DNA of 64,000 nucleotides from Diplocarpon mali (Eukaryota > Ascomycota > Leotiomycetes > Helotiales > Drepanopezizaceae): contig JAENRP010000034.1 of the NCBI GenBank assembly GCA_024741835.1, forward strand, positions 62,633 through 126,632, written 5' to 3'. The notes under the pieces are model-generated. The model ran no database searches. It was not told where the DNA came from and was given only the letters and a program-made list of their open reading frames with translations. How positions within the stretch are numbered: position 1 is the stretch's first letter; each line of letters begins with the position of its first letter. Both the position numbers and the translations under genes were made by a program. Shown here piece by piece: positions 35,790-48,738 of this stretch.

Positions 35790-37247
35790 GTTCTATTAAT
35801 AGGTGCTATACTCCTTAAGTATAAGTTGTTAGGCCGATTTACTAGTACTAAGGGAAATGCCTCCTAATGGCTTAATCGCCTATAGTACAATTTTAAGAGT
35901 GCTAGCTATATATCACCTAACTTAAAGATATTCTTTAAAGCTATTGATATCTTATTTAAAGGTCAGGCAGTAGAGTGGCTAGATTCTAGTGCTAAGTTTC
36001 GTACTATTATTAATAAGAAGGAGAATGCTACTGCTAATTATATTGCCAACTTTAAGTAAGTATTAAAGGCTAAGTACCCTACTAAAGTGGCTGACTATAT
36101 TAAAAATAATATCCAGTTTAATATTAAGAACCTTGCTTAAAAGCAGGATAAATCACTTACGGCGTACTACTAAAGGACTACTCACTTGCTTTGTTATATA
36201 TATAGTAAGGATGCTGGCCGATTGACGACTAGTTTAGTACTTAATTCTATTAAGTAGGTCGTTTTAAATAGCATTATCGCTGCCTTTATTGAAGGCATCT
36301 ATAATAATAAGTTACGTATAGCTGCCCTCTTTAAGTTAGCATTATTATCTAGCGTATTATAAAAGGCCTTAGATATTGTTAAGGACGCTTAAAACATATT
36401 GAATATAACTTGTAAGATGGAATAATATTACTAAGAGAAACTCGAGACTGAGCAATTGTAATAACTATACTATAAGTAATATAGTATATCTGCTTCTGTA
36501 GTCCTATTACTGCTAAATGCTAGGAAGCCAATAGTTCCAGTCAATCAGAAGTTATTACTATATATACTAAGACCAACGTCCTCTCTAGTCGAGTTGCATA
36601 GGAATATGCTATTATACTCCACTACTACCAACTGAAATAGCAGTTAGAATAGTAATTAAAATGGTCGAGGTGCCTTATAAGAGACTAATACTATATAGAA
36701 CATTTAGCTTATAAGAACTAATCCTAATTAGAGGGCCTGTTAGAATAGAAAGGCTTATATAGTACCACCCTAATTGCAGTTATTATACTTAGTCATTAAT
36801 GGTTTTTAGATATACGACTCTAAGAAGGACGGGGTACTATATATATGCTATAGTGACTTCGGTTATAAAGCAATTGAATGTGCTAGTAATAAGCTCGCTG
36901 CTTAAGAGAAGGCCTACTTGCAGTAGGCCATATAGGGTAGTAATGTAGGATCGTACCTTGCGAATATCATAGGCTTTAGTATATACTACTAGAACTTATT
37001 ACTAAAAGATAATAGCATTTTAAAGGAGTTATTGTTTATATCTTTGAACTAAGTGAAAGAGCCTATAGGCAATTAAGTATCATTCGATAACTATATAAAG
37101 ACGCTAGCCTTTAATAACTGCTTTTTAGGAAAATTGTCGCTAGACTCTAAGATAGCCGGCCGCCTTAGAAAGCGATTACGCATATTAATTAAAGAGCTGA
37201 TTAACTTTAGTAATAACAAATCAAAGATAAGACCAGCGTTTAAGCCG
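35790..37247 (+). pseudogene. Gypsy gag, RIP-disrupted
   Basis: Conceptual translation through stops shows LLGRFTSTKGNAS, FKAIDILFKGQAVEWLD, ATANYIANFK, AYY and SASVVLLLLNARKP, consistent with a Gypsy capsid. A Cys-rich CYSDFGYKAIEC at about 36837-36872 resembles a damaged zinc knuckle. Interrupted at 37253 by the small LTR element and continued from 38633. Confidence 0.65.
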
Positions 37248-37252
37248 ACTAG

Positions 37253-37559
37253 TATAACGACACAGAACCGCCGAAGTGCGATATCGAGTATAGGAGCAAG
37301 AAGTGGTGCAAAAGGCGTATTCTATAGGTCTAATACAAAGGAAATAAAGAAGTTAGAGAGCCCTCCCTATAGGAGAGCCCTTCTCCCTTATATACATTAG
37401 TAGCTTAAGGCTCTTTACCTGTTTATGTAATATTATATAAGAATATCCTTTTGCACCTTCGGGGTCGATTCGAAATAACCCTATATCGAATCGAGATTGT
37501 AAAACCTTAAAATGCTATACTCCTAGGTAATTGCACTAAGTGGAGGTGCAGCTGTTACA
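37253..37559 (-). repeat. Left LTR of the non-autonomous element
   Basis: 307 bp, ends GTTACA; pairs with 38321-38627. The copies differ by a dozen or so sites, nearly all transitions. Confidence 0.9.
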
Positions 37560-38099
37560 CTACCCCCCCCCTTTGAGAACGCTTGTCTATAAGCGTTAGT
37601 AGGTTGTGATGAGTTTCGTATAGTAATGTACTTAGCGCGTTATTATGCGAACGGTACCGTTCTATATTTAGTTTAGCGCAAGTCGCGTTATGCACTTAAA
37701 TTTGTTTTTCCTCCCGTAGGATCTTCCTTCTTTAGTATAACAACTATATATAATCGCATAGGTCCCTTACTCCTACTATTATAGCGTAGGGCTAATGCAT
37801 AGTAGTAGAAACAATTACTACTACTACTACTAACTACTATAAGTAAGTTTGCCCTAGTCTAGGGTCGAATCGCATCTAATACGCGTAGTGCCAATTCCCT
37901 TGCTATTAGGTGCCCTCGCGGTAGCCCACTGCGTTTATTATTGCTAGTACGTGCGGCGCCTTATGCGCAATATCGCGCACGAGTGCGAGTTCGAGTCGGA
38001 ACGTAGTAAAAAGTGCTACTAGTGCTAGGAGCAGAAGGCAGAGTGCATCCTCGTAAGTACCTCGAATCGACTCTAGAGTTTTGTTTGCGCTAATACTTA

Positions 38100-38326
38100 T
38101 TTATAGCTTCCCTCCTATATCAGGGAGGAGTTCGCGGCGCTATCCGCGGCCCTTGAGGAGTGGCGGGGGGAGGCTGCCTAGCAGCAAGAGGAGGATAACG
38201 GTAGCGACGACGATAACGCGCAGGCGGTTTCGGCGGGGAACTGCGAGATGCTCCGTCAGGAGGCGGTCCGGCGCGCCCGGATTCTTATCAGCCTCCGCGC
38301 TGGTGAACTTCTTCGTTTAATGTAAT
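38100..38326 (+). other. GC-rich coding-like cargo inside the non-autonomous element
   Basis: One + strand frame (from about 38112) reads EEFAALSAALEEWRGEAA, one TAG at 38179, then QQEEDNGSDDDNAQAVSAGN and EAVRRARILISLRAGELL. It stops at the TAA formed by the first LTR bases. The composition (acidic then basic, helical) is protein-like. I do not recognise the source. Confidence 0.45.
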
Positions 38327-38627
38327 GATACAGAACCGCCGAAGTGCGATATCGAGTATAGGAGCAAGAAGTAGTGCAAAAGGCATATTCTATAGGTCTA
38401 ATACAAAGGAAACGAAGAAGTTAGAGAGCCCTCCCTATAGGAGAGCCCTTCTCCCTTATATACATCAGCAGCTCAAGGCTCTTTGCCCGTTTATATGATA
38501 TTATATAAGAATATCCTTTTGCACCTTTAGGGTCGATTCGAAATAACCCTATATCAAATCGAGATTGTAAAACCTTAAAACGCCGTACTCCTAGGTAATT
38601 GCACTAAGTGGAGGTGCAGCCGTTACA
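38321..38627 (-). repeat. Right LTR of the non-autonomous element
   Basis: 307 bp, starts TGTAATG and ends GTTACA, followed by ACTAG. Confidence 0.9.
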
Positions 38628-38632
38628 ACTAG

Positions 38633-41054
38633 CAAGGCCTCTTATAAACCTATTAAAAAGAGGGCCAGTAAACCAGCGAATAGAAAGGCTACTAATGATA
38701 AGAAGACCTAGGATATAGAAAAGGTAGCTTGAAAAAAGGGAAAGCGTACTATTTACTATCTTAAGGAAATCGTAGCATATAAGGGAATAGGCCCTATAGA
38801 CTATTAAGAACTGGTAAATAGAATCAAGGTACTACTTAGCCTAACCGAATTCTTCTAAGTGTCGCCCGAAGGTAGTAAGGAGTTCCGGCGCCTATTAATA
38901 CGAAAGAACTATAAGAAATCGAAGCTTAAGCTAAGGAAATCAATTCACTTCTCTATAAAGGCAAAGGTCTTAGATAACGCCTAGAACGTACTATTAAAAC
39001 TATCTACTACCGTTCCCTTACTATCAATTAAGAAGAAGGCCTTTTAAATTAACTGCTTTATCAAAATGCTAAGTAAGGATAGAAGTCCAATTGAAGTAGC
39101 TCTACCAACCTATTTAATATAAGTTAACTAAGGCTCTAATATAAATATTATATCCTATACCTTAATAAAGAAGCTTAAGCTTAAGTTTATTCTATTATTA
39201 GAAAGAGGCTTTAGCAGACTGATTATAAATACCGCCGATGGTAGTAAGGCCGAACTTATATACTAAGTCGAATTCGAGGTTAGAATATATAAAATATAAT
39301 ATAAGGATAAGGCATTTATATAACCTTTCAATAACAATCTATACCTACTACTTAAGTTACTATAGCTATAGAAGGTTAATAGCTCTATTAATATTCGTAA
39401 GTTATAAACTATAATAGGCGACTAAGCGTACGGTAAGAAAAAGGTAATTATTAAAGGTCTTAAATTCGTACTATTAAAATACTATAAATTATTCCTTTAC
39501 CTATCTGGTATACTAGACCTAGTTCTTATAACTCTAAAGAAACTACCTATCGAGAAGTCTAGAAAGCAGAATGAGAAGAGCAGTTTAAGCGAAAGCGAAA
39601 GCGATAAAATAGATTCCTTTACCGATTTGGAAAACTAAGTGGAAATAGTCGACTTAAGATTATTATTAAAAGTATTAATAGCATATAATTAATTAAGCTA
39701 AGACAATCGACTTATATACTAGATAGAAGTAAGGAACGCTCTAGTTAATACCTTTGAAAACTAACGTTTAATACATTATAAGAATCAATTAAAGAGAAAT
39801 ACAATTATAAGGATTCAGTTGCCTTATAATTAATTAAGAAGAACCGCAAGGAAGTAGTCGAGCAATAGGTTCGCAGTTTACTAGGCTTAAGCGCTAGATT
39901 AACTGGGATAAGTGCAGATTTTAGCATTATAATAGACTTAAGGGAGTTGTTATACTAAAGGGAGTTAGATAGTAGGACTAAGCTGGAAATACTATACTTA
40001 ACCTATCGATGCCTATGCTAATAAACTCTATTAGATGAATTAGATTCGACTATTAATAAGTGGTTTCAAACGATCGGAACTAAAATTGGCAATCTAATAG
40101 ACGAATAATAGAGATAACTAAAGAGGCTATTATATATATATTAGGACCTAGATGCAAAGGAATTGCAAAACCTACCTCTAATTGATCTATATACTTATAG
40201 AATCCGCTTAAAGGAAGGTACTAAACTATACTCAATAGCTTAATAGAAACGATAGCCAGCTGCAAAGGAATATTAGCTCTAAAGACATATTAATAAGGGA
40301 CTAAGCTATAGCTTTTATAAGCGTATAATAGTAGCAAATGGATAGCTCTCTAATTGGAATGCATAGGCTATTATCATTAATAAGGTAGAGGACCTATAAC
40401 TATAGGATAAGCTTAGAATTACCTTTAACTATTGTAATATAATTAAGCAAATGCTTAGATACTATATAGAGCTATTATTAAAGCTATATAATTACTTAGG
40501 CTATTTAGTATATAAACTATTCCTTAAATTCGATCTAAAGAATGCGTATTAGTATATGCTAGTTCACTTAGCCGACCGCTACTACTTTGCGTTTATAATA
40601 TCAGGCATCGGCCAGCTTTAGCAAACCAGAATACTATAAGGATTAATGACTTTTAGCTATAGTATAATTAAACTAATATATATTATATTAGGCCAAATAC
40701 TACTATCGGAACTAGGCTAAGGCGACTTTACTAGTCGACTATTAGTAATTATTGCTTTAGATAAGGACTCCCTTCCTATATGCGGCTTTTATATTAACGA
40801 TATCTTTAAGGGTTATTAGGATTTCGAAGAAGGCTACTGATTTATAGTAGATAAATTGTTTCTAAGGGTAGTATAGGCGCGAATGCGGCTTTCCTTTAAG
40901 AAGATAGAGCTGTTTATAAAAGAAGTTATTGCGCTAGGTATCACTTATAAGTCTAGAGGTCTGATTTTAACAAAACTGAAGCGATTGAATAAGATTCGAA
41001 TATAGCTAGTCCCTAAATCTGCCACTTAAGTTCGTAAGTTCGTCGGTGCTATTA
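38633..41054 (+). pseudogene. Gypsy pol, protease and reverse transcriptase part
   Basis: Through many in-frame TAG/TAA, translation gives FLKFDLKNAY, MLVHLADRYYFAF and FYINDIFKG (RT catalytic block, D changed to N), then ITYKSRGLILTK and KFVGAISIC. These match the Ty3/Gypsy RT order. Protease-like NIISYTLIKKLKLK and GDAYGKKKVIIKGLKF-like segments precede it. The frame is cut at 41055 by insertion of the antisense Copia and resumes at 54852. Confidence 0.75.
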
Positions 41055-41059
41055 GTATT

Positions 41060-41257
41060 TGTGGTACAGTCGGCTGGAGGGCCTTCATTAGGTCGCTTAG
41101 GAGGCTCGCAGAAGTAGGAGAAGATGATTGATTATATTATTATCTAGTATATATATGGTAAGGAGACTTCGGAAAGAAAAGGGAGAGTCTATGACTTAAT
41201 AGGAGTTATATAAAGGGTCTTTAGAATAAGTGGAGACTCTGCCTATTCTATATAATA
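41060..41257 (-). repeat. LTR of Copia A (left, 3' LTR)
   Basis: 198 bp; matches 48459-48543 joined to 54734-54846, with transition differences only. Confidence 0.9.
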
Positions 41258-42600
41258 TACCCCTTAGTTAGGCAATGCTCTTAGAATCGCTTAGCTATAT
41301 AGATAAAATAAAAGAAAGAATAGCAGTTATAAGGAAAAGAGGCTCTATCTTATATGCCGCTCCTTTAAAGGTTATTCCTTTTAGAATGAGAAGGGTCGCT
41401 ATAGGCAATAAGCGCGCTTAGGAATCTTCGCAATTCTACGCTAGTACTCTATTAGGCTTCCTATAGAGTATTTCTATCGCAGAGGTTCTCCTTCCCTTCT
41501 TTTAAAAATAACCCTCCTTTATTATTTAAAAATATCGTCTTTATACTAATAATTTTTAAATATAAAAGGAACTCTTGCTTATTATAGCCTTAGCTGCCTT
41601 TGTAAAGTAAGACCCTTAGAGTCCTTATACCCTGCGTTATACTAACTTTGCGCTAGGTCGCTAGCGCTCCTTTAGGAGCTATAACCTTAGTACGATTGTC
41701 TTAGCGCCTATTAAGTAATAAGCCGCTGCTGCTATCGCCCTTGCTACCGCTGCCGCCTCTGCTGCTGCTGCTGCCACTTAAGAGCCTCGCCCTTGCTGCG
41801 CGCTATATACCTAAGCCTATAATAGAGCGCAATAATGCGTACGTATATTATATTATATATAAGAGCATTAGCAATCTCGATTATTAGTACTTTAATAGCA
41901 CCTTTAGTACGTATTATATTTGTTATATAGTACTAAGTAATAGCTGCTAATAGGCTAGCGGACCTCTCCTTGCCTTTTAAGAGGCTATTATATTAGCCTG
42001 CGCCTGCGGCGCCTTTAAAGAGGAGGTAGTACTACTACTTAATATAGTAAAGGGTGCGCTCTAAAGCTTCTATAGTACATTTATCAAGTCTTATTAAGTT
42101 CTAGGCTGATTTTAAAAGATAGGAGCGATTGGACCCTAGTACTAGGAGGGCCTGCTACTCCTGTGAGTAGTAGTATCGCTACCTCCTTTATTCTTAGTAT
42201 ACCATTCCTATTCGCTCCTAGTCCCTTTGGCTTAGACCCGTTCGCCCCTATTACTACTACCGCTCCTATCCCCTCTGCCTCTGCTATCGCAGCCGCTGCT
42301 ATAATCTTCCTATTTATCTCCTTAGCCCCTACTATTACCGCGCCTATTTTTGCTACCGCCCTTACCGCCCTTGCTTTTATCGCCCTTGCCGCACCCTTTG
42401 CCTTCGCCCTTACTATCGCTAGTATATTTGCTAATAGGCCTTTGGCTAAGGGAGTGCTAGTAGGCCTCTTTTAAGAGGAGATCTATATAAAGCTCTTAGC
42501 TATAATATCTTAGCTCCTGGCCCTAACTAGGAGAATCTAAGAGAGGGTCGCACCTTATAATAGTAGCTTAGGAATATTACCTATTCTATATTTTTAAAAA
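41258..42600 (-). other. Extra 1.3-kb segment between RNase H and 3' LTR of Copia A
   Basis: Lies downstream of RNase H, where most Copia elements have little sequence. At 42160-42480 it is less AT-rich and strongly triplet-structured. The minus strand reads Gly/Lys/Ser/Arg-rich (SKGEGKGCGKGDKSKGG) and the plus strand is open for 103 codons of Ala/Pro/Ile/Phe. A basic RNA-binding tail is possible; function unknown. Confidence 0.4.
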
Positions 42601-42879
42601 AGGAGAAGCTTTTATAGTGCACTTTATAAAAGAAAATAAATAAATATAACTATAAAAGAGTAAGAGCTTATAAGTATAAGTCTCTTAATAATAAGTAATT
42701 ACTTACTAGCAAGTATAAGTTGCCGAACGATTATTTAAAAGCTCTAAAGGTTTAATAAATGAATAAAGCTTTTAAACTTCTAGCGGTCTAAGTTCTTAGT
42801 AAGCCTATCTACGTATATCTCTTTAGTAAGGAGGTAGATTATTTAAAAGCTTCCTTTCTAATACTCTTAGCAGATCTAT

Positions 42880-45800
42880 ATATTACTAATTTCGATATAT
42901 TAAAGGCTTATCTTAATCTTCTTATTCTTTATAATAATTAGCCAAATCGTTTATTAATTATTATAATATATATTCCATTTAAAGAGGAAGTCTATGCGAA
43001 TCTCCTTAAAGAGGCGTTTTATAGCTATTATCTCCTTTGCAGTAGAAACTATACTATAGAGTTCTACTTTAGTAAAGGAGAGTGTAATAGTTGCTTAGCG
43101 ATTTGCTTTTTAAATAATCAGTCCTTTAAATAGGAAGAAGATATATCCTTAAGAGGATCTGCAGGTCTCTTAATTATCTTTAAAAGAAGCATTTAAAGAC
43201 GCGACCAATTAGTATTCCTTAGCTTTAAAGCTATAGGCAATTCCTAAGAAGCGCGTACTATATAAGTATTAAAGCGTTTAATCCGCAGCTAAGAGGTACT
43301 TAGAGCTTAGATTAGTTAAGAAGAAAGATAGTTAGGAGGCTGCGAACGCAATATCTAGGTGTATTATAATTGCTATATAAAGAATAGAGCCTATTTTCTC
43401 TTAATACTCCTTTACCTTTTTTAAAGAAGCTTGCCTTAAGTTCTTAATAAACTCCTTCTTTAGTAGTAGAGTATTAGGCACTCTCCTTATATTAGCTCTG
43501 AACTTTTGAGCGATCTTCTTAATATAGGTATTATAAATTAAGGAGATCCTCTTTGCCTTTCTATTTTAAATAATCCTTACTTTAAGGAACTAGGAGATAT
43601 CTCTTATAATAGTAAGCTCGTATGCCCTCTTTAGGTCTTTAATTAAACGAATCGCCTAATCTAAGTTAAAGGCCTTATATAACACTTAAATATTGTCGAT
43701 ATAAAACGCTATAAAGACTATATAATCCTTTATTATAAAAATATAAGGCTTCTCGCTTAATAGCTTAAGTTAAAGGCCCTTAAGCGTTCTTGCGAAGTTC
43801 TTATACTATAGTACTAAAGAGTCTTTTAGCCTATAGAGCGCGTGGTCCAGTTCTACTACTATACTAAGGCGCTTAAAGCCATTTAATAGGAAGCATATGA
43901 CTGGAGTACTCCTTAGGTCTTTAAAAGCGTTGATAAACGCGTTAATAATATCGAACTACTTTACTTCTATATTAAAGTACGCGGCAAGCGCTATTAGTAT
44001 TTTAAAAGACCTTGCTGCAAGCATAGCTATATAGGTTGAGAAAATTAAAGCTTTATCTTAAAGATCCTCTTATATAACTAGCTATAATCGGCACTTTAGA
44101 AGCTCGCTAGAGCTATTGACCTTATAGGTAAAAACCCATTTTAATAGTATCGGCAAGGGCTTTAAGTAGTCCTTTTATACGATTTTCTAGCAACTCTGAG
44201 ATTTCAAATTCCTAATCTCCTAGCGCTCTCCTTCCTTAAATTATTTATTAAAAGGGTGCTTCTTTAGGTTTAGCCATCCTTTCGAAGGCTTTGGCAAAGA
44301 GCCTTAGTACTATAGGCAATTAAGAGATTGCGCTCTATCCTTTACCTAACTATTAACTATAGCTTTAACGATTATATAAACTATTAAATAGTCCTTCTTA
44401 TCTTCCCTTATCTATTTGTTCGCTTAAAAGGTTGATATAAACTCTTATATATATAAAGAGTAAGGTAAATTAATATTACTTTAAGAGAATATATGCTTTA
44501 AAGTAGTAGTATATACTTTTAAAATCTCTTATTGCTTAACGCTTAAGCGTCTTATCCTCTTTTACTTAAGAAGAGGGAGTTCCTTTTTATGCTTCTCTTT
44601 ATAGGTCTCCTCTTCTATTTTTATTATTACTAGAGGTTCCTTTAAGAGTCTAGGTAGCTTTATCTCTTAAGCCTATAGTCTTTGAGCTAGTATTACAACT
44701 TAAGGTATTATATTATTAAGGCCTATTCCTTTTATTAGATTGCTTCTTATAAGACTATTAGAGCTCCTCTTAGATCTTAGTAATAGTGCTTCTAGCCTTT
44801 TACTAGAGTTTATTAAAGCCTGCCTTTATAATTAAAGACTCTATCTTAAAGCCCTTAAGCCATCTTTATTCTTATATAAAATAGCAGCTAAAGATCTGCC
44901 GATCGCCTTATAGAACTTATTTCTAAAGACTCCCTTAGAGTCGTCTATAGTTCCTTCTTTAGTAGGGCCTTTATAAGGAATCATTACCCTTAAGCTTTAG
45001 TTGCTATTTGCCTTCTTAAAGACTAGCGAAGTAGCTTCTAATTCGCTTGCTTCTACCCTTGAGTTTTTAAGCGGGTCTCTTAGAGAATTTGGATTTAAAT
45101 TAAGGCCTTCTATATCATTAGTTAGAGGCTATAGAGCAGCATCGGTCTATAATATAAGCTCTTCTTATATAGTAGCTTCTTTTGCAGTAATTGCGTTTAG
45201 CCCTGCAATAAGCTCCGATTCCTTGAAAATGCCTTCGAACTTAGCGTCTTAAGCTCCCTCTCCCTCTTTAATCAATTAGAGGGTTATCTTAAGTTCTTAG
45301 TATAATATAGGGTTTGCACGCTTAGCTTCTGGACTATAGAAGAGAGACTTATCGAATTCGATATTATAAGTCGTTATTACTTGCTAGAGTATAGGAACCC
45401 AGATTCTATAAATATTAGAGGTAATATATTTAATTAAGTAACCTAAGTGCCCTTATAGTTCAATTTTAAAGGTTCGGCAGTCCCTCCCTACCTCCCTCTC
45501 TTTAATTAAAGGGTATATGCAAGCGCTATACATATAAACGCAATTCTAGTTAGGCTTTAAGCTTACTATTATCTGCTTAATAAGCAGCAGCTTATAGAAT
45601 CGAAAATACTACTTAAACTAACTATAAAAAGCCTTACTTAATAAGATCATCTTCTTCCTAATAAGTAGGGAGATATTATAAAGGTATATAGCAGCCTTTA
45701 TAACCTTTGGCCAAAGGCTTGCTAAAAGCCTGGTATAGATCCTTATTTTAATAGAGCGTTTAATCAACTCCCTTCCTACTTACTCCGCGCCTCTATTAGG

Positions 45801-48254
45801 TTGGTATATATAAGTGGGAGTAAGCTCTAAATCGATTCCCTCCTCTTTTACCTATCTCTAATACTTTATAAGAGAGTCTTCTCTTAAGGAGATTATTAAA
45901 GTATTATTATCTTGCCTAATTTTGCAAATAGAAAGCCTATATTAGCGTTTTACTTATACTTCAAAGGCCTAGAGGACCTTTATAATTATATCTCTGCCCT
46001 TTAATCTTAGTAAGAACGTCTAGAGTATACTGCTATACTTATCCTTAATTAAAAGAACCTATAAGCAACTATTATATAAGTTGTTTAAAAAGTTAAAGAG
46101 ATCTTAAGAGATCTTAAAGAAGGGCCTTAGAGATCGGTTTTCAAAGGTAGTATAAGAAATAACTTGCCTAGCAGACGCTACTATGCATATAGGGCACTTT
46201 AGCCTCTGTATTCCCCTGATCTTTACTCCCCTAGCGCACTTAACTAGCACTTAAAGAGCCTTTGCACCTAAGTAGCTAGCGCAAAGGTGCTAAGTGTACG
46301 CGTTATCATCCTATACCTTAGTAGGTATATAGCTAAACTAGAACCTATTATAAAGCGTCGTCTTAGCTATAAGGAACGCTATTAAAGTAGAGAAGTCATA
46401 TTAAAGCATATTTAGGAGATCTAAATAGTTAATAAGCTTATATTTAAAGAAAATGAGATTATAGCAACGCTTTAACTAAGCTCGCTTTATAAAATCTCTA
46501 ATGCTCTTAAAGCGCAAAGTAAGGTCTACTCTAGAGTATTAAAAGCCCTTATCCGCAAGGAGCCTTTTTAAGATAATATTAGTAGTAAACTCCTTTATAA
46601 TAGTAATATTGCAAAGCGTTATCCTTATAAGAGAGCTATTATGCTATAAAAGAGAGTCTGCTATATATCTATTACCTCTCCTAATGATTAAGAGCCTTGA
46701 GGTACCTACTTTAATATATTACTATAGGTTGCTAAAAGGCTTAAAGGTGCCTGCGATAAGTAAATCCTTTAAATTAATAATATAAGTGGCTATGCAATTG
46801 TTAAAGAGTATACTTAAGGAAAGCAGGTAGCGTTCTAGCTTAAAGAGGTAGTAAATATTAAACGATTCTTTAAAAGCGTTAAAGGCAAAGGGATTTATTA
46901 CTATAAAGACTAGTAAGTTCTCCCTTTTGCCTAAACTATCCTCCTTAAAGGCTAAAGCCTTTCCTTTAAATTTGTCGATCGCTATTACTGCAATATTATT
47001 CTCCTTAAGCTATGCTTAAAGACCCTTGAACTAGTCTCCTGCGTTTAACGCCTTTTGTATTCGTAGGACTTCCTCTTATAAAGGGAGAACCTTTATATTT
47101 TCCTTGCGCCTATCTATAGCATATAATAGTTTCTAATAGTCCTAAGGCTTCTAATAGTGATTTTTAGAGCCTTTATAAGGGCACTTAGGCCTAATCTCCC
47201 TTTTAAAGCTTATGAAGCGATTTTGGGAGCTGCTCGCTAGAGCCTGCAAAGGGGTTTCGGCATCTAGGAGAGACTCTTAAGTAGTAAAAACTGCTAGCCC
47301 TTTATTATCGATTGCTCTATTAGATTTAATACCTACTAGGGCGCAGCTTAGCTGCATTAGGTTATGCTTATATAAGGTTCCTATCTACTTATTAGTGATA
47401 ATTTCCTCCTTTAAGCAAGTCGCCTAACTCAGATTAATCTTTACTATAATTAAGTTTAAAAAGTCAGTAACTCCTAATCTCCCTTTGATTTTAAGGAGAT
47501 TATATTATTTTATTAAGCGGTATACCTCTTACTACTCCTAGATCTACTGCTAAGTATTAGTTCTTTTAGTTTTGCCTTAGCGTAGTATATCGCAGTATTA
47601 AAGCCTTATTTAAGACTGAATAGCCTTATTAGAAGGCGTAATATCACGCTTTAAAATAAATACTAGGCCTTAGAGTAAGAGTTGCTAGTTTACCAAATTA
47701 GTATATAGGTCGTTAATAGTAGTTCCACTTATAAGAGTATCTCTATTAAGTATTAAGAAGGAGAGCTTCTTAGCTTGGATTTATAATTAAGCTATTGCGG
47801 AAGCTAGGAGCATTCTATTAACAGTCTTAAAGACCTATTCTAAGAGTAATTCGTAGTATTTGCATTAGGTCTTCTAAGTCTCCTTGCGTATATGGTACTC
47901 CTTTATTAGGATTTTATATTTATCCTTAATATCCTTATAAAAAGCCTATAGAGGAGGAGCCTTTAACAGGTCTCCTAAGGGAAAGCGGGCGTAAATCTGT
48001 TTAAATAGAGTCGCTATATACTCTTTATATAACCTTGCGTATGCTATACAAAGGTTAGCCGTTTCCAATTCCTTAAGCTCCTATATAAAGGGAGCTTGAG
48101 GCTTAGTCTTTATAATTGACTTAAATAGGAGTCTTAGATTAGTAAAAATGGTAATATTATAAAACTTAGCGAAGAATATATATTTACTAAACCACTTTAC
48201 TTAAGAGGCAAAGGTATTAAGGCAAGGCTTAAAGATACTCGAAGAGTTAGACAT
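42880..48254 (-). pseudogene. Copia A gag-pol, RIP-disrupted
   Basis: Minus strand. Gag starts with an intact ATG at 48254 (MSNSSSIFKPCLNTFASW). Integrase blocks lie at about 45.5-46.5 kb, including TYIYQPNRGAE and YLYNISPL. RT is at about 43.5-44.5 kb with FYIDNI (YVDD motif, D to N) and YNTYIKKIAQKF. RNase H is at about 42.9-43.4 kb with HLDIAFAAS, YLYSTRFLGIAY and ATITLSFTKVEL. Stops fall where CAG/CAA or TGG would be. Not functional. Confidence 0.75.
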
Positions 48255-48458
48255 ATTAAATAAAGTCTAATGAAAAGGTTAGGTATATAAATGAAGTTTG
48301 CAAATAAGGTTCGATTAGAAAATAGAGATTTGTTAATTAAAAATAAAGGTCCTTTAAGTCGTTATAAATACTCGAAAAGTCGGTTAGGAGCTTAAAGGGC
48401 CCTTTAGCCGGTTGCATACAAAGAGAAAGTATATTAAAGTGCTCATAGGGCTTATAAC

Positions 48459-48543
48459 TATAGTGCAATCGGCTGAAGGGCCTTCATTAGGTCGCTTAAA
48501 AGGCTTGCAGAAGTAAGAGAAGATAATTGATTATATTATTATT
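48459..48543 (-). repeat. Copia A right LTR, first part (85 bp)
   Basis: Matches 41060-41144. Broken by the insertion of Copia B at TTATT. Confidence 0.88.
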
Positions 48544-48738
48544 TGTTGAGATGGGTGATATAGCCATCACTCCGATGTATTATTATGTGACCCTACTGCT
48601 TAGTTAGTAGGATATTGATACGTATATAGCTATAGGGAAGAAAGGGGTAACCTTCCTTCTCTAACTCTTATTAATATATCGACTATCGACCTTTAGAAGT
48701 TTCTTATACCTATTGCGCCGACTTACTTAAGCTTAATA
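48544..48738 (+). repeat. 5' LTR of Copia B
   Basis: 195 bp; equals 54534-54728 apart from transitions. Confidence 0.92.

Larger units (their letters stand above)
37253..38627 (-). mobile_element. Non-autonomous LTR retrotransposon (TRIM/LARD-like), 1,375 bp
   Basis: Two 307-bp direct repeats (37253-37559, 38321-38627) flank 761 bp. The LTRs begin TGTAA (left copy mutated to TATAA), end TTACA, and so have the TG...CA inverted ends. The target duplication ACTAG (37248-37252, 38628-38632) is exact. A tract read as AAAGGGGGGGGG on the minus strand touches the left LTR (37563-37574), so the element probably lies in minus orientation with its 3' LTR on the left. There is no room for pol. It is a later insertion into the Gypsy gag-pol region. 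The right part of the interior is GC-rich, unlike its surroundings. Confidence 0.88.

Noticed and set aside
42163..42474. 103-codon Ala/Pro/Ile-rich frame as a host membrane protein
   Set aside because: Lies inside Copia A between RNase H and LTR, lacks ATG, and is better seen as part of the element.
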